Positions 25,007 to 34,570 of a stretch of DNA of 64,000 nucleotides are shown in pieces. How positions within the stretch are numbered: the stretch's first letter is position 1; every line of letters starts with the position of its first letter. The stretch spans positions 198,591-262,590 of the forward strand of contig BTUI01000002.1 in the NCBI GenBank assembly GCA_045863195.1, read 5' to 3'. The translations under genes and the position numbers were made by a program. The notes below the pieces were generated by a model. That model was not told where the DNA came from, did no database searches, and was given only the letters and a program-made list of their open reading frames with translations. This DNA is from W-Chloroflexi-9 sp045863195 (GTDB taxonomy: Bacteria > Chloroflexota > Dehalococcoidia > UBA2979).

Positions 25007-27279
25007 ACCGCCACCGCCTCGCGCGGCGCGTCCACGGCGGCGAGGACCTGCAGGACGCGCGCCTTCACTGAGTCGCCCGGCGCGGACGGCGGGCCGACGC
25101 AGCCGGGGCAACCGTGCGTGCAGGCGCACGCCTCCACGAGTTCGCGGGCCATGAGGAGGAAGCGGTCGCGCTCGCGCAGGAGTTGCTCGCTGAAGCCCAC
25201 GCCGCCCGGGACGCGCTCCCAGAGGAAGACCGTGGGGCGGCGGGTGTGCGGCGCGCGTACCTGCACGTTCAGCGACAGGTCGCCGCGGTCGCACATCAGC
25301 AGCAGCGGCGCCACGCCCGCGAGCAACTGTCCGAGGCCCATGAGCGCCTGCTCCGCCTCGTCCCGCGTCCACCCGGCGACCAGATCCTCCGGCAGCGCGT
25401 GCCAGAACGCGTCCGTGTGCAGGTCGTCCTGCGGGAGGCGGATCTTCCCCCAGCCGATGTTCTCGTGCGTGTGAAGGCGGATCTTCTTGAAGATCGTCGC
25501 GAGGAATGTCACGGCCACCTGCCCGGCGGCGCTGTCGCCCTCCGCGCGGTCTTCGTTCAGGACGCGCAGGTCCGCGGCGAGGTTCGCGTCCGTGTAGTAG
25601 TCCACCTCCACCGGGCGGACGTACGCCTTCAGTTCGTCCCAGTCGAGGCGGTCGACGTGGTACTGGCGGCCGTCATGGAGGTAGATCGCCTCGTCGTGGA
25701 GCAGGGTCATCGCGGAGGGGCGGTCGACCTCGCCGATCACGCGCGCGGGCGGGCCCTGGTCAACGATCACCACGTTCTGGTCCGGCCCGTTGCGCAGTGA
25801 GATCTCCACCGCCGGGTACGCCTCGCTTGTCCAGTAGGTGCGGCCGCGCGTCTGCTGCACCAGCCCCTGCTCATCGAGCGCGTCGAGGGCGACCTCGGCG
25901 GCCGGGCCCAGCAGCCCGCGTTCGTCGTCGTCGAGCGGGAGTTCGAAGACCGCGCACTTCACGTGCTCGGCGGCGATGAGCGGGTTGTCCGGGTTGATGC
26001 GTGCCGCCTCCACCGCCTCGCCGAGCAGGTAGTCCGGGTGCGCGACGGCGTACTGGTCGAGGGGCGACGAGCCGGCCACCATCACCGTGACGGAGGTCGC
26101 GTGGCTGCGCCCGGCGCGGCCCATCTGCTGGCGCGTGCTGGCCACGGTCCCCGGGAACCCGGCGAGCACGGCGGCGTCCAGCCCGCCGATGTCGATGCCC
26201 AGTTCGAGCGCGTTCGTGGAGACCACTGTGCGGACCGATCCGTCGCGCAGGCCGGCCTCCACCGCGCGTCGCTCGTGCGGGAGGTAGCCGGAGCGGTAGC
26301 CGCGCACCGGCTCCGGCATGCCCGGCGCCCGCTTCGGGCCGGGGCGCTCGCGCAGGTACTGCGTCATCAGTTCGACCTGCGTGCGCGATCCCGCGAACAC
26401 GATCGTCTGCAGGCGGTGCTCCTGGAGGACGCCCGCCACGTCCGTCGCCGCGCGCACGACTCCGCGGCGGATGCCGAGTTCGCGGTTCACCACCGGTGGG
26501 TTGTACAGCCCGACCAGCCGTTCCCCCTGCGGTGCGCCGGACTCCTCGATGATCTCGACCTCGTGCCCGAGGAGCGTGGTGGCGAGTTCGCGCGCGTTCG
26601 CGATGGTGGCGGAACAGCAAATGAAGACGGGGTTGGAGCCGTAGAACCGGCAGATGCGGAGCAGCCGCCGGATCACATTCGCGACGTGTGAGCCGAATAC
26701 GCCGCGGTAGGTGTGGAGTTCATCGATCACCACGTAGCGGAGGTGCTCGAACAGCCGTGTCCACTTCGTGTGGTGGGGCAGGATGCCGCTGTGCAGCATG
26801 TCGGGGTTCGTGAGGCCCCCGTGCCCGGCGGTGCGCACCGCGCGGCGCGCTCCCGGCGAGGTGTCACCGTCGTAGGTGTGCGTGCGGACATCGAGGCCCG
26901 CCTCGCCCACCAGTTCGTGGAGCTCGTGCAACTGGTCCTGCGCCAGCGCCTTCGTCGGGAAGAGGTAGAGCGCGCGTGCCGAGGGGTCGTCGACGATCCC
27001 CTGGAGCACGGGCACGGTGTAGCAGAGCGTCTTCCCGGAGGCGGTGGGCGTGACGATCACCTGGTCGCGCCCGGCGAGGGCGTGCGCCACCGCCTGCGCC
27101 TGGTGCGTGTACGGCCGTTCGACCCCGCGGCGCTCGAGGGCCTCGACGATGCGCGCATCCAGCCCGGCCGGCCACGCGCCGTACTCCGCCGCGCGAGGGG
27201 GGACGGTGAACCACTGCAGGTCGCCCTCGGCGAGCGTCGAGTCGCTGGCGAGGGCCGCCACGGCACGTTCCACGGACAT
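25003..27279 (-). CDS. mrfA: MrfA/YprA-like DEAD/DEAH-box helicase
   Basis: 758 aa. Motif I TPTASGKT (about 78-85), motif II IDELHTY (DELH box), motif III CSATIAN, then RecA2 motifs STNALELGIDIGGLDA and QMGRAGRS. The C-terminal DUF1998-type region contains the four-Cys cluster CACTHGCPGC, a zinc site found in MrfA. The 3'-5' DNA helicase unwinds damaged DNA with MrfB. ATG 27279; translationally coupled to the exonuclease gene. Confidence 0.93.
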   Translation of the reverse strand: MSVERAVAALASDSTLAEGDLQWFTVPPRAAEYGAWPAGLDARIVEALERRGVERPYTHQAQAVAHALAGRDQVIVTPTASGKTLCYTVPVLQGIVDDPSARALYLFPTKALAQDQLHELHELVGEAGLDVRTHTYDGDTSPGARRAVRTAGHGGLTNPDMLHSGILPHHTKWTRLFEHLRYVVIDELHTYRGVFGSHVANVIRRLLRICRFYGSNPVFICCSATIANARELATTLLGHEVEIIEESGAPQGERLVGLYNPPVVNRELGIRRGVVRAATDVAGVLQEHRLQTIVFAGSRTQVELMTQYLRERPGPKRAPGMPEPVRGYRSGYLPHERRAVEAGLRDGSVRTVVSTNALELGIDIGGLDAAVLAGFPGTVASTRQQMGRAGRSHATSVTVMVAGSSPLDQYAVAHPDYLLGEAVEAARINPDNPLIAAEHVKCAVFELPLDDDERGLLGPAAEVALDALDEQGLVQQTRGRTYWTSEAYPAVEISLRNGPDQNVVIVDQGPPARVIGEVDRPSAMTLLHDEAIYLHDGRQYHVDRLDWDELKAYVRPVEVDYYTDANLAADLRVLNEDRAEGDSAAGQVAVTFLATIFKKIRLHTHENIGWGKIRLPQDDLHTDAFWHALPEDLVAGWTRDEAEQALMGLGQLLAGVAPLLLMCDRGDLSLNVQVRAPHTRRPTVFLWERVPGGVGFSEQLLRERDRFLLMARELVEACACTHGCPGCVGPPSAPGDSVKARVLQVLAAVDAPREAVAV

Positions 27280-27373
27280 CGGTGCCCCCTTTGTCCCGCT
27301 CGGATCGAGGCGCGGCGAGACGTGGGGACGATAGCAGAACAGACGTTCAGAACGCTAGTGCGATTGACTGCCC

Positions 27374-28348
27374 CTACGGCCGGATGATCAGCTTTCCGAG
27401 GCTCTGACCGCTGGTGATCTGCGCCAGCGCTTCCGCGACGCCCTCGAGGCGCCATGAGCCGCCGAGGTGCGGGCGGAGCGTCCCGGCCTGGTGCCACGCG
27501 AACAGGTCCGCCATGCGCATCCGGTACTCGGCCGCGTCGCGCAGGTGGTCGCCGAGGCCGGGGCGCGTGAAGAAGATCGACCCGGCGCGCTGCATCAGGG
27601 ACGTGTCCAGCATCCCGACCGGCCCCGACGCGCCGCCGTACAGGACGCAGGTGCCTCGACGCTTCGTCGCGAGGAGCGACTGTTCGATGGTGGCCGCACC
27701 GACGGCGTCGTAGACCACGTCCGCGCCCTCGCCACTGGTGACCTCCTTCGCCACCGCGAACACGTCGTGCTCCGTGCGGTCGACGACGACCTGCGCGCCG
27801 AGCGCGCGGGCGAGCGACGCCTTGCCCTCGCCGCCGACCGAGGCGATGACGCGCGCGCCCTTCGCGACCGCGATCTGCACGAGCAGGTGGCCGACGCCGC
27901 CGGCCGCCGCGTGGACGAGCGCGGTGTGCCCGGGCTGCAGGTTGAAGGAGGCGGTCACCAGGTAGTGCGCGGTGGTGCCCTGCACCATCAGCGCGACCGC
28001 GACCTCGTCCGTCACCCCGTCCGGGATCGGCACGGCGCGCCAGGCGGGGACGGCGGCGTACTCCGCGAAGGCGCTCGGGAGCGGGTTCCAGTAGACGACG
28101 CGCTGCCCGGGTGCGAGGTCGGTGACGCCTTCGCCCACCCGTTCGACCACACCGGCGGCCTCGACGCCCGGGACGAAGGGCGGCGCGGAGCGGCGCGCGG
28201 TGCCCAGCACCATGCCACCGTCCGCGAAGTTCACCCCTGCCGCGCTGACCCGCACGAGGACCTCGCCGGGAGCGGGGGAGGGCGTGTCGATTTCCGTGAC
28301 GCGGATCGACTCGAACGGGCCGTACTCGGTGACCAGGGCTGCGCGCAT
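27374..28348 (-). CDS. NADPH:quinone oxidoreductase-like MDR protein
   Basis: 324 aa, zinc-free medium-chain reductase. It begins MRAALVTEYGPFESIRVTEI and has GVNFADGGMVLG, the NADPH-binding loop VHAAAGGVGHLLVQIA (about 146-161) and the terminal LGKLIIRP typical of the quinone oxidoreductase family. The structural-zinc cysteines of alcohol dehydrogenases are absent. It is monocistronic, 94 bp upstream of mrfA and on the same strand. Confidence 0.88.
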   Translation of the reverse strand: MRAALVTEYGPFESIRVTEIDTPSPAPGEVLVRVSAAGVNFADGGMVLGTARRSAPPFVPGVEAAGVVERVGEGVTDLAPGQRVVYWNPLPSAFAEYAAVPAWRAVPIPDGVTDEVAVALMVQGTTAHYLVTASFNLQPGHTALVHAAAGGVGHLLVQIAVAKGARVIASVGGEGKASLARALGAQVVVDRTEHDVFAVAKEVTSGEGADVVYDAVGAATIEQSLLATKRRGTCVLYGGASGPVGMLDTSLMQRAGSIFFTRPGLGDHLRDAAEYRMRMADLFAWHQAGTLRPHLGGSWRLEGVAEALAQITSGQSLGKLIIRP

Positions 28349-28493
28349 GGGGAGGCTCCTCCGTGACTCGGGGGCCGCAGGGTACAGCGCACGCCGTTGC
28401 GTGTGGGCGGGAACCGGCGGAGGCTCGCGAACGTTCTGCGGAGTGAGGGCCGCCGCGGGCGCGGCCCGACTCGGTCACAACTGAAGGGCTCCC

Positions 28494-28919
28494 ATGATGA
28501 TCACGAAGCGTCCCTGGCGCCTGGCGCTGGTCGCTGCTGCCACCGCCGTCGCCCTGCTCGGCGCGGCGTGCGGCTCCGAGGACGGCGAGGACGCCTCCGC
28601 CGGTACGCCGGCCGTCTCCGTCCTGCGCGGCGAGGGCGCCGTGCCGAGTCTGGAGATCGACGCGACCGGCCTCCAGGCGAACGCCGAGTACGTCGCGCGG
28701 CTGCACGCCGGGACGTGCGAGGCGGAAGGCGCGAGCGGCGGCACGCTCGGCACGCTGACCGCGGACGCGGACGGCACCGCCTCGCTCTCCACCTCCACCG
28801 TGCTCGTCGGGGCGGCGGGCGCGCCGGCGGATCTCACCGCCGAGGTGCTGGAGGGCGACCACGTCGTCCGGCTGCTCCCGGTCGCCGGCGGCGACGCGAT
28901 CTGCGTGCCGGTGCCGTAG
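28494..28919 (+). CDS. Small lipoprotein of unknown function
   Basis: 141 aa. Lipoprotein signal with lipobox LLGAACGSE (Cys about 24), followed by an acidic linker. The rest looks like a beta-rich domain with one disulfide possible (GTCEAEG and DAICVPVP), resembling the superoxide-dismutase-like/CHRD type secreted fold in pattern (YVARLHAGTCEAEG). Family not certain. Two adjacent ATGs at 28494 and 28497. Confidence 0.65.
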   Translation: MMITKRPWRLALVAAATAVALLGAACGSEDGEDASAGTPAVSVLRGEGAVPSLEIDATGLQANAEYVARLHAGTCEAEGASGGTLGTLTADADGTASLSTSTVLVGAAGAPADLTAEVLEGDHVVRLLPVAGGDAICVPVP

Positions 28920-28949
28920 CGCAGCCCCGGCGTCACGCGCTGGGCCCAC

Positions 28950-28981
28950 GAGGCGGCGTCCATCCCTCCGGACGCCGCCTC
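28950..28981 (+). terminator. Hairpin terminator after the small lipoprotein gene
   Basis: A perfect 12-bp inverted repeat (GAGGCGGCGTCC with its complement) and an 8-nt loop begin 31 nt after the stop. Confidence 0.8.
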
Positions 28982-29127
28982 GGTGCGTCCGTGGGGTCCG
29001 AGGGCTGGGGCGATTGTGCGCGGCGGCGCGAATCACCGCCCCCCGATTGTGTAGGCTCCCCACCACGTTCGTAATGCCGGTCAACGTTCGGGACGATCAT
29101 GGCCGGCACGGTGGAGGGAGCCGTGCG

Positions 29128-30408
29128 ATGGCAGGGGTGCTGGACGGGATCCGCGTGCTGGAGTTCTCCCAGATCGTGGCGGCGCCGGTAGCGGGGGTGA
29201 ACCTCTCCGACTTCGGCGCCGACGTGATCAAGGTGGAGCCGCCGGGGGGCGAGCAGACCCGCAACACCGGCGCCGTGGTCCCCGGCGAGGGCAAGGGCTT
29301 CCAGGCGCTGAACCGCGGCAAGCGGTCGCTCGTGGTTGACCTCCATGACCCGCGCGGGCAGGAGGTCATCCACCGCCTGCTGCCGCAGACGGACGTGGTG
29401 CTCATCAACTACCGCTTCGGCGTCGCGAACCGCATGGGCATCGACTACGAGACGCTGAAGGCGTTCCGCCCGGACCTCATCTACTGGCAGAACACCGGCT
29501 TCGGCGAGCAGGGGCCAGAGGCGTACCGCGCCGGCTCGGACGTCGTCGCGCAGGCGTACGCCGGACTGATGGTGAACGACGCGAAGACGGACGAGGACGG
29601 CGCGCCCGACCTCATCTCGATCCCGATCGCGGACATCGCCTCCGGGTTCGCCGCGGCGATGGGCGTCGGCATGGCGCTCTTCCACCGCGAACGCACCGGC
29701 CAGGGCCAGTACCTCAGCACCTCGCTGCTGCGCACCTCGCTCTTCCTCCAGGCCGGCGTCGTCATGCGCGAGCCGGTGACGGACGCCGTGCTGCGCGACC
29801 AGATGCTCGCCGAGATCGATGCCGCGCTCGCCGCGGGCAAGGGGTACGAGGAACTCCTCGCGATCCGGAAGCGCCGAGGCGGGCTGCGGGTCGCCTTCCG
29901 TCTCTACTACGGCGGTTACCGTGCGAAGGACGGCGCGGTGGTGCTGGGCGCGCTCACGAAGACCAACCGCGACAAGATGCGCATGGTGCTCGGCTTCCCG
30001 GAGGAGGACAGCGACCAGCCGGGGTACGACTCGCTCGACCCGGCGAACATCGAACGCGCGCACGAGTGGAAGCGACGCTTCCGCGCGCGGTTCCTCGAAC
30101 GCACCGTCGAGGAGTGGGTACGCGACTTTGACGCGGCCGGCGTGCCGGTCTCCGCGGTGCGCAACCCGGAGGTGCTGTCGGACGACCCGCAGGTGATCGC
30201 GGACGGCATGATGTGGGAGATCGAGCACTCCGTCACCGGCGCGCAGCGCGTGGTGGGGCCCGCCGTGAACATGTCGCTCACGCCCACGCGCGTGCAGCGC
30301 TCCGCGCCCGCGCTCGGCGAGCACAGCGCGGAGGTGATGGTGGAGGGCGGCTACACGCCGGAGGAGATCCGCGCGCTCTGCGAGTGCGGCGTCGTCGTCC
30401 AGCGGTAG
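29128..30408 (+). CDS. CaiB/BaiF family (class III) CoA transferase
   Basis: 426 aa from ATG 29128 behind GTGGAGGGAG. The family start LDGIRVLEFSQIVAAPVAG is followed by LSDFGADVIKVEPPGG (about 30-45), NRGKRSLVVDL and the KAFRPDLIYWQNTGFG block. These enzymes move CoA between carboxylic acids through an aspartyl thioester. The usual catalytic Asp follows a Gly-rich motif (SGxxYD); here the matching segment reads AGSDVVAQAYAGLM, which keeps an Asp. Substrate unknown. Convergent with prfC. Confidence 0.9.
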   Translation: MAGVLDGIRVLEFSQIVAAPVAGVNLSDFGADVIKVEPPGGEQTRNTGAVVPGEGKGFQALNRGKRSLVVDLHDPRGQEVIHRLLPQTDVVLINYRFGVANRMGIDYETLKAFRPDLIYWQNTGFGEQGPEAYRAGSDVVAQAYAGLMVNDAKTDEDGAPDLISIPIADIASGFAAAMGVGMALFHRERTGQGQYLSTSLLRTSLFLQAGVVMREPVTDAVLRDQMLAEIDAALAAGKGYEELLAIRKRRGGLRVAFRLYYGGYRAKDGAVVLGALTKTNRDKMRMVLGFPEEDSDQPGYDSLDPANIERAHEWKRRFRARFLERTVEEWVRDFDAAGVPVSAVRNPEVLSDDPQVIADGMMWEIEHSVTGAQRVVGPAVNMSLTPTRVQRSAPALGEHSAEVMVEGGYTPEEIRALCECGVVVQR

Positions 30409-30430
30409 CGCCGAGGCGTGCGCCGCGCGG

Positions 30431-32014
30431 CTACGCCTCCGAGATGCGCTTGAGGCCGGTCGCGGGGTAGGTCTCGCGGAAGTAGTCCGCGTCCCGCGTG
30501 GAGCGGAAGAGGATCACCGTGCGCCCGTCGCGGTCGACCAGGCGCAGGCCCTCGGACGGCCAGCGCACGCCCTCGCCGTTGCCGGTGACCACGCGCAGCG
30601 CCTGGTGCGGCAGGTGGTCCAGCATCGTCTCCGCGCCGTACTCGTCCAGCAGGCGCCGCATGACCACGTCGAACTGCAGATCGCCCACGGCGGCGAGGAT
30701 CGGCGCGCTGCGGGCGCCGTCCGCCTCCCACAGCACCTGCACCGCGCCCTCCTGCTCAAGTTGTTCGAGGCCGCGCGAGAACTGCTTGCTGCGCAGCACG
30801 TCCTTGTTGCGCAGCCGCGCGAACCGTTCCGGCTCGAAGCGCGGGATCGCGTCGAAGACGATCGCGGGGTCGGCGGTCAGCGTGTCACCGATGCCGAGGA
30901 CGCCCGGGTTGATGATGCCGATGATGTCGCCGGGGTACGCCTCATCGATGGTCTTGCGCTCCTGGCCGAAGAGCGTCTGGGAGCCGCGCATCCGCAGTTG
31001 CTTGCCGCTGCGCGGGTGGGAGACGGCCATGTCGCGCTCGAAGCGGCCGGAGCAGACGCGCACGAAGGCCATGCAGTCGCGGTGCTGCGGGTCCATGTTC
31101 GCCTGGATCTTGAAGACGAAGCCGGAGAACGCCTCCGCGTCCGGCGGCACCGTCCCCGTCTCCGTCTCGCGTGCGGCGGGCGGCGGCGCGAACTCCGCGA
31201 TCGCCTCCAGCAGCGTCTCCACGCCGAAGTTGTTGACCGCGCTCCCGAAGAACACCGGCGTCAGCGTCCCCGCGAGGAACGCCGCCTCGTCGAACGCCAC
31301 GCCCGCCTCTTCCACCAGCGCGACGGACTCCTGGAGGTACGCCACCGCCTCCGCGCCGATCGAGGCGGCCAGCGCGCCGTCCGGATCGTCCAGCGTGCTC
31401 TCGATCACCGGCGCGCGATGCCGTCCGCCCGCGGTGCGCTCGAAGCGCAGCACCCGCTCGTGGCGCAGGTCGTACACGCCCTGGAAGGACGGCCCGTCCC
31501 CGATCGGTCACGTCAGCGGCGCGGCGGCGATGCCGAGCGTGCGCTCCACGTGGTCGAGGAGTTCCATCGGGTCCAGGGCGTCGTGGTCCATCTTGTTCAC
31601 GAACGTGACGATCGGGATGCGGCGCGCGCGGCAGACCTCGTACAGCTTCCGCGTCTGCGGCTCGATGCCCTTCGCGGCGTCCAGCACCATCACCGCGCTA
31701 TCCGCGGCGATCAGCGTGCGGTAGGTGTCCTCCGAGAAGTCCTGGTGGCCCGGCGTGTCGAGGAGGTTGAAGCGCACGCCCTCGTAGTCGAACTCCAGCA
31801 CCGTGGAGGTGATGGAGATGCCGCGTTCGCGCTCCATCGCCATCCAGTCGGAGGTGGCGTAGCGCGCGGTCTTGCGGGCGCGGACGGACCCGGCCACCTC
31901 CACGGCGCCCGCGTAGAGCAGGAACTTCTCCGTGAGCGTGGTCTTGCCGGCGTCCGGGTGGGAGATGATCGCGAACGTCCGGCGTCGCGCGATCTCTTCG
32001 GCCAGTGAGGGCAT
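30431..32014 (-). CDS. prfC: Peptide chain release factor 3 with in-frame UGA at a conserved Trp codon
   Basis: 527 residues if the UGA at 31508-31510 (codon 169) is read; E. coli RF3 is 529. RF3 is a GTPase that recycles RF1/RF2 after termination. GTPase motifs are intact: SHPDAGKT (about 19-26), DTPGHQDF, NKMD. The break lies in APLT-UGA-PIGDGPSFQGVY, where RF3 proteins have TWPIG, so UGA replaces the Trp UGG. The next base is C (UGAC, the leakiest bacterial context). The frame continues unbroken through the C-terminal domains (GFVFKIQANMDP, EEAYPGDI-like, GAVQV, LQFDVV). Options are readthrough autoregulation, selenocysteine, or a nonsense mutation or sequencing error. If UGA stops, only 168 aa would be made. 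Confidence 0.85.
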
Positions 32015-32179
32015 GCGTGGAACCTCGAAGCGTCTCGAAGCAGGGGCGGGCGGTCCGAGGTGTCCTACAACGGGGTCGATCCTGCCGGTCGGGGAGCGGG
32101 CGGCGCGGGTGGCCGCCGGCTGATCTGATCGAACCGTATCACCACGTCTGCGGCAACCGCGCGCGTCGCCCGGCCGGCC

Positions 32180-33628
32180 TCAGCGGCCGCGCGGCGGCCA
32201 GCGCCGGCGCGCCGCCCACACCACCGCGAGCGTGCTCGCGAGGAGCGCGACCGCGAGCGCCACCGTCACGAGCACCTGCCGCCCCGCGCCGAGGTAGGCG
32301 ACGCCCGGCATCTGGTGCCAGCCCGGCGGGTCGATGTGCAGTGCCACGCGGGAGATCGTGAGGCCGGCCAGCGCCACGGGGATCACCCACCGCACCATCG
32401 GTTCGATGAGCGCGCGCGGCGACCGTTCGCCGGGGGCCAGGCCCAGTTCCGCGGCCAGCCAGCCGCGCGGTAGCCGTCGCATGACGATGACGACGATGAT
32501 CAGCGCCGTCACCGGCAACCCCATCGTCCCCACCGTCTCGTCCAGCAGGTCCAGCACCCGCCACCCGGCGACCTGCAGGTCCATGCCCGAGTACGAGAGC
32601 GCCGAGGGCAGCCCGAGCGCGCCGAGCAGCACCGTGAGCAGCGCCGCGCACTGGCGACGCGTCAGCCTCGTGCGTTCCTCCAGCGCCGCCACGCTCAGTT
32701 CGAGCATGGAGACGGCGCTGGTGAGGCCGGCGAAGAACAGCAGCAGGAAGAACGCCGGGCCCAGCACGCCCCCGCCCGGCATCTGCGCGAACGCCTGCGG
32801 GAGGGAGGAGAACGCGAGTTCCGCGCCCGCGGCCGGCTCCAGACCGTACGTGAACACCACCGCGAACACCGTCATGCCCGCCAGCAGCGCCACCGCCACG
32901 TCCGCCAGCGAGATGACCGCGGACGCCATCACCAGGTCCGTCCGCCGCTCCACGTACGCCCCGTACGTGATCAGGATCCCGAAGCCGACCGAGAGCGAGA
33001 AGAACGCCTGCCCCAGCGCCGCGCTCCACAGTTCCGCGCGGCCGAGCACGGAGAAGTCCGGCTCGAACAGGAACCGCAGCCCCTCGCCGAAGCCGTCCAG
33101 CGTGGCCGCGTACACGAACAGCACCGCGAGGATCACGAACGCCGCCGGCATCAGCACGCTCGACAGCCGCTCGATGCCGGCGCGGACGCCCAGCGATACC
33201 ACCGCGCCCACGATCACCAGCGTCACCCCGTACGTCAGCACCGGCCCGTACCCCGCGGTGTACGCCTCGAAGGTCATCTCCCGCCCGGCGGCGTCCGCGA
33301 CGAAGAACGCCAGCGTCCACCCGGTGATCACGAGGTAGTACGAGAGGATCGTGAAGACGACCGTGGCGATCAGCCAGCCGGCGATCTCGGCGCGCGGCGA
33401 GAGTGTGCGCAGCGCCGCCACCAGGTTCGCGCGCAGCCGCCGGCCCGCCGCCAGTTCCAGCACCATCAACGGGATCGCCAGCACGAGGATCGCGAGGACG
33501 TAGGGGAGCAGGTACGCCCCGCCGCCGTTCTGCCCCACCACGGAGGAGAACCGCCAGATGTTCCCGATCCCCACCGCGGACCCCACCGCGGCGAGGATGA
33601 AACCGCGCTGGGACGACCACGTCTCCAC
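32180..33628 (-). CDS. Sodium-dependent neurotransmitter-type symporter (SNF family)
   Basis: 482 aa from a GTG with GCGGAGG eight nt upstream. LeuT-fold transporter. The N-terminal TM1 signature WSSQRGFILAAVGSAVGIGNIWRF (split at about 4-28) contains the sodium site Gly-x-Gly-Asn, and TM2 has GGGAYLLPYVL. About 11-12 membrane segments follow. It imports amino acids or amines with sodium; substrate unknown. It is 165 bp upstream of prfC on the same strand. Confidence 0.92.
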   Translation of the reverse strand: METWSSQRGFILAAVGSAVGIGNIWRFSSVVGQNGGGAYLLPYVLAILVLAIPLMVLELAAGRRLRANLVAALRTLSPRAEIAGWLIATVVFTILSYYLVITGWTLAFFVADAAGREMTFEAYTAGYGPVLTYGVTLVIVGAVVSLGVRAGIERLSSVLMPAAFVILAVLFVYAATLDGFGEGLRFLFEPDFSVLGRAELWSAALGQAFFSLSVGFGILITYGAYVERRTDLVMASAVISLADVAVALLAGMTVFAVVFTYGLEPAAGAELAFSSLPQAFAQMPGGGVLGPAFFLLLFFAGLTSAVSMLELSVAALEERTRLTRRQCAALLTVLLGALGLPSALSYSGMDLQVAGWRVLDLLDETVGTMGLPVTALIIVVIVMRRLPRGWLAAELGLAPGERSPRALIEPMVRWVIPVALAGLTISRVALHIDPPGWHQMPGVAYLGAGRQVLVTVALAVALLASTLAVVWAARRRWPPRGR

Positions 33629-33684
33629 GCTGCGCGCCTCCGCTTCCGCCCTCGGAGCGTAACGGAGGCGCCGTGCGGCGCGCC

Positions 33685-34560
33685 CTACCGGCTGAGGTTC
33701 ACCTGGCCACGGTAGAGCAGCATCATGCCCTCCGAGGTCCACCGCGGCGTCCATTCCGGGTGCGCGGCGATGAACGCCTGCACCGCGCCGAACTTGCTGC
33801 CCCGTCGCGCCTCTTCCTCCACGTCCGGCGGGTCGCCGTGGGCATAGAAGACCCCGTAGCAGTTGTCCACCACGATCACGGCCGTCTCCGCCATGCATGG
33901 CGCGAGCGCCTCCAGTTCCGCGGAGGCGTGTGCGAAGGTGTGGTTGGAGTCCACGAGCGCGAAGTCGATCGGCGTCGTTCCGGCCTGTTCCCGCAGCCAG
34001 CCAATGCTGTCCGTCCCGAACACCGGCTGCCAGCAGTCGACCACACCGAGGTCACTGAACAGCGGGTGCGCGTTCGCGAAGATCGGTAGTTCGGACGAGC
34101 GGATGTCCACGCTTGTCAGGGTCGCCGGGATGCCGACACCACGCAGGTGCCAGGCGGCGGACAGCAGGAAGCGTGTGGTGACCATGCCCTCGTCAGGTGC
34201 ACGGCTGACGCGCCACGGCGATCCGCCCGGGTACGTGGCGGGGTAGTAGGTGAACGCAGTCCCCAGTTCGACGATGCGGCGCGCGCGCAGCAGGATCGGG
34301 ATCGCGTATAGCGGCACGGCCAGGTAGCTCACGAACGAGTCGCGCGCATGGGCCGCAATGGACTCGTGATGCGTCGGCGGGGCGGCCCCGCGCTGGCGGA
34401 TCATCGCCGTCGCCCAGGGCTCGACCGCCGGACGGAGGTCGACCGGGACGCGCCGGAGCAGGCGCCACCGTTCGAGGGCGGGGACGCGGTCGATGACGGT
34501 ACGGCGCAGCCACCGCTTGATCGTGACCTTTATCGGACTGGTGACGAGGCGTCTCAGCAT
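33685..34560 (-). CDS. Class I SAM-dependent methyltransferase-like protein
   Basis: 291 aa. A motif I-like IVELGTAFTYYPATYPGG (about 95-112) and an acidic DIRSSELPIF segment, then FALVDSNHTFAHASAELEAL and TAVIVVDNCYG, give the pattern of a Rossmann methyltransferase of the FkbM/Methyltransf_24 group used on surface glycans or natural products. The N-terminus is basic. It belongs to a group of three methyltransferase genes on this strand. Confidence 0.7.
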   Translation of the reverse strand: MLRRLVTSPIKVTIKRWLRRTVIDRVPALERWRLLRRVPVDLRPAVEPWATAMIRQRGAAPPTHHESIAAHARDSFVSYLAVPLYAIPILLRARRIVELGTAFTYYPATYPGGSPWRVSRAPDEGMVTTRFLLSAAWHLRGVGIPATLTSVDIRSSELPIFANAHPLFSDLGVVDCWQPVFGTDSIGWLREQAGTTPIDFALVDSNHTFAHASAELEALAPCMAETAVIVVDNCYGVFYAHGDPPDVEEEARRGSKFGAVQAFIAAHPEWTPRWTSEGMMLLYRGQVNLSR

Positions 34561-34570
34561 CCTGCCCTCC

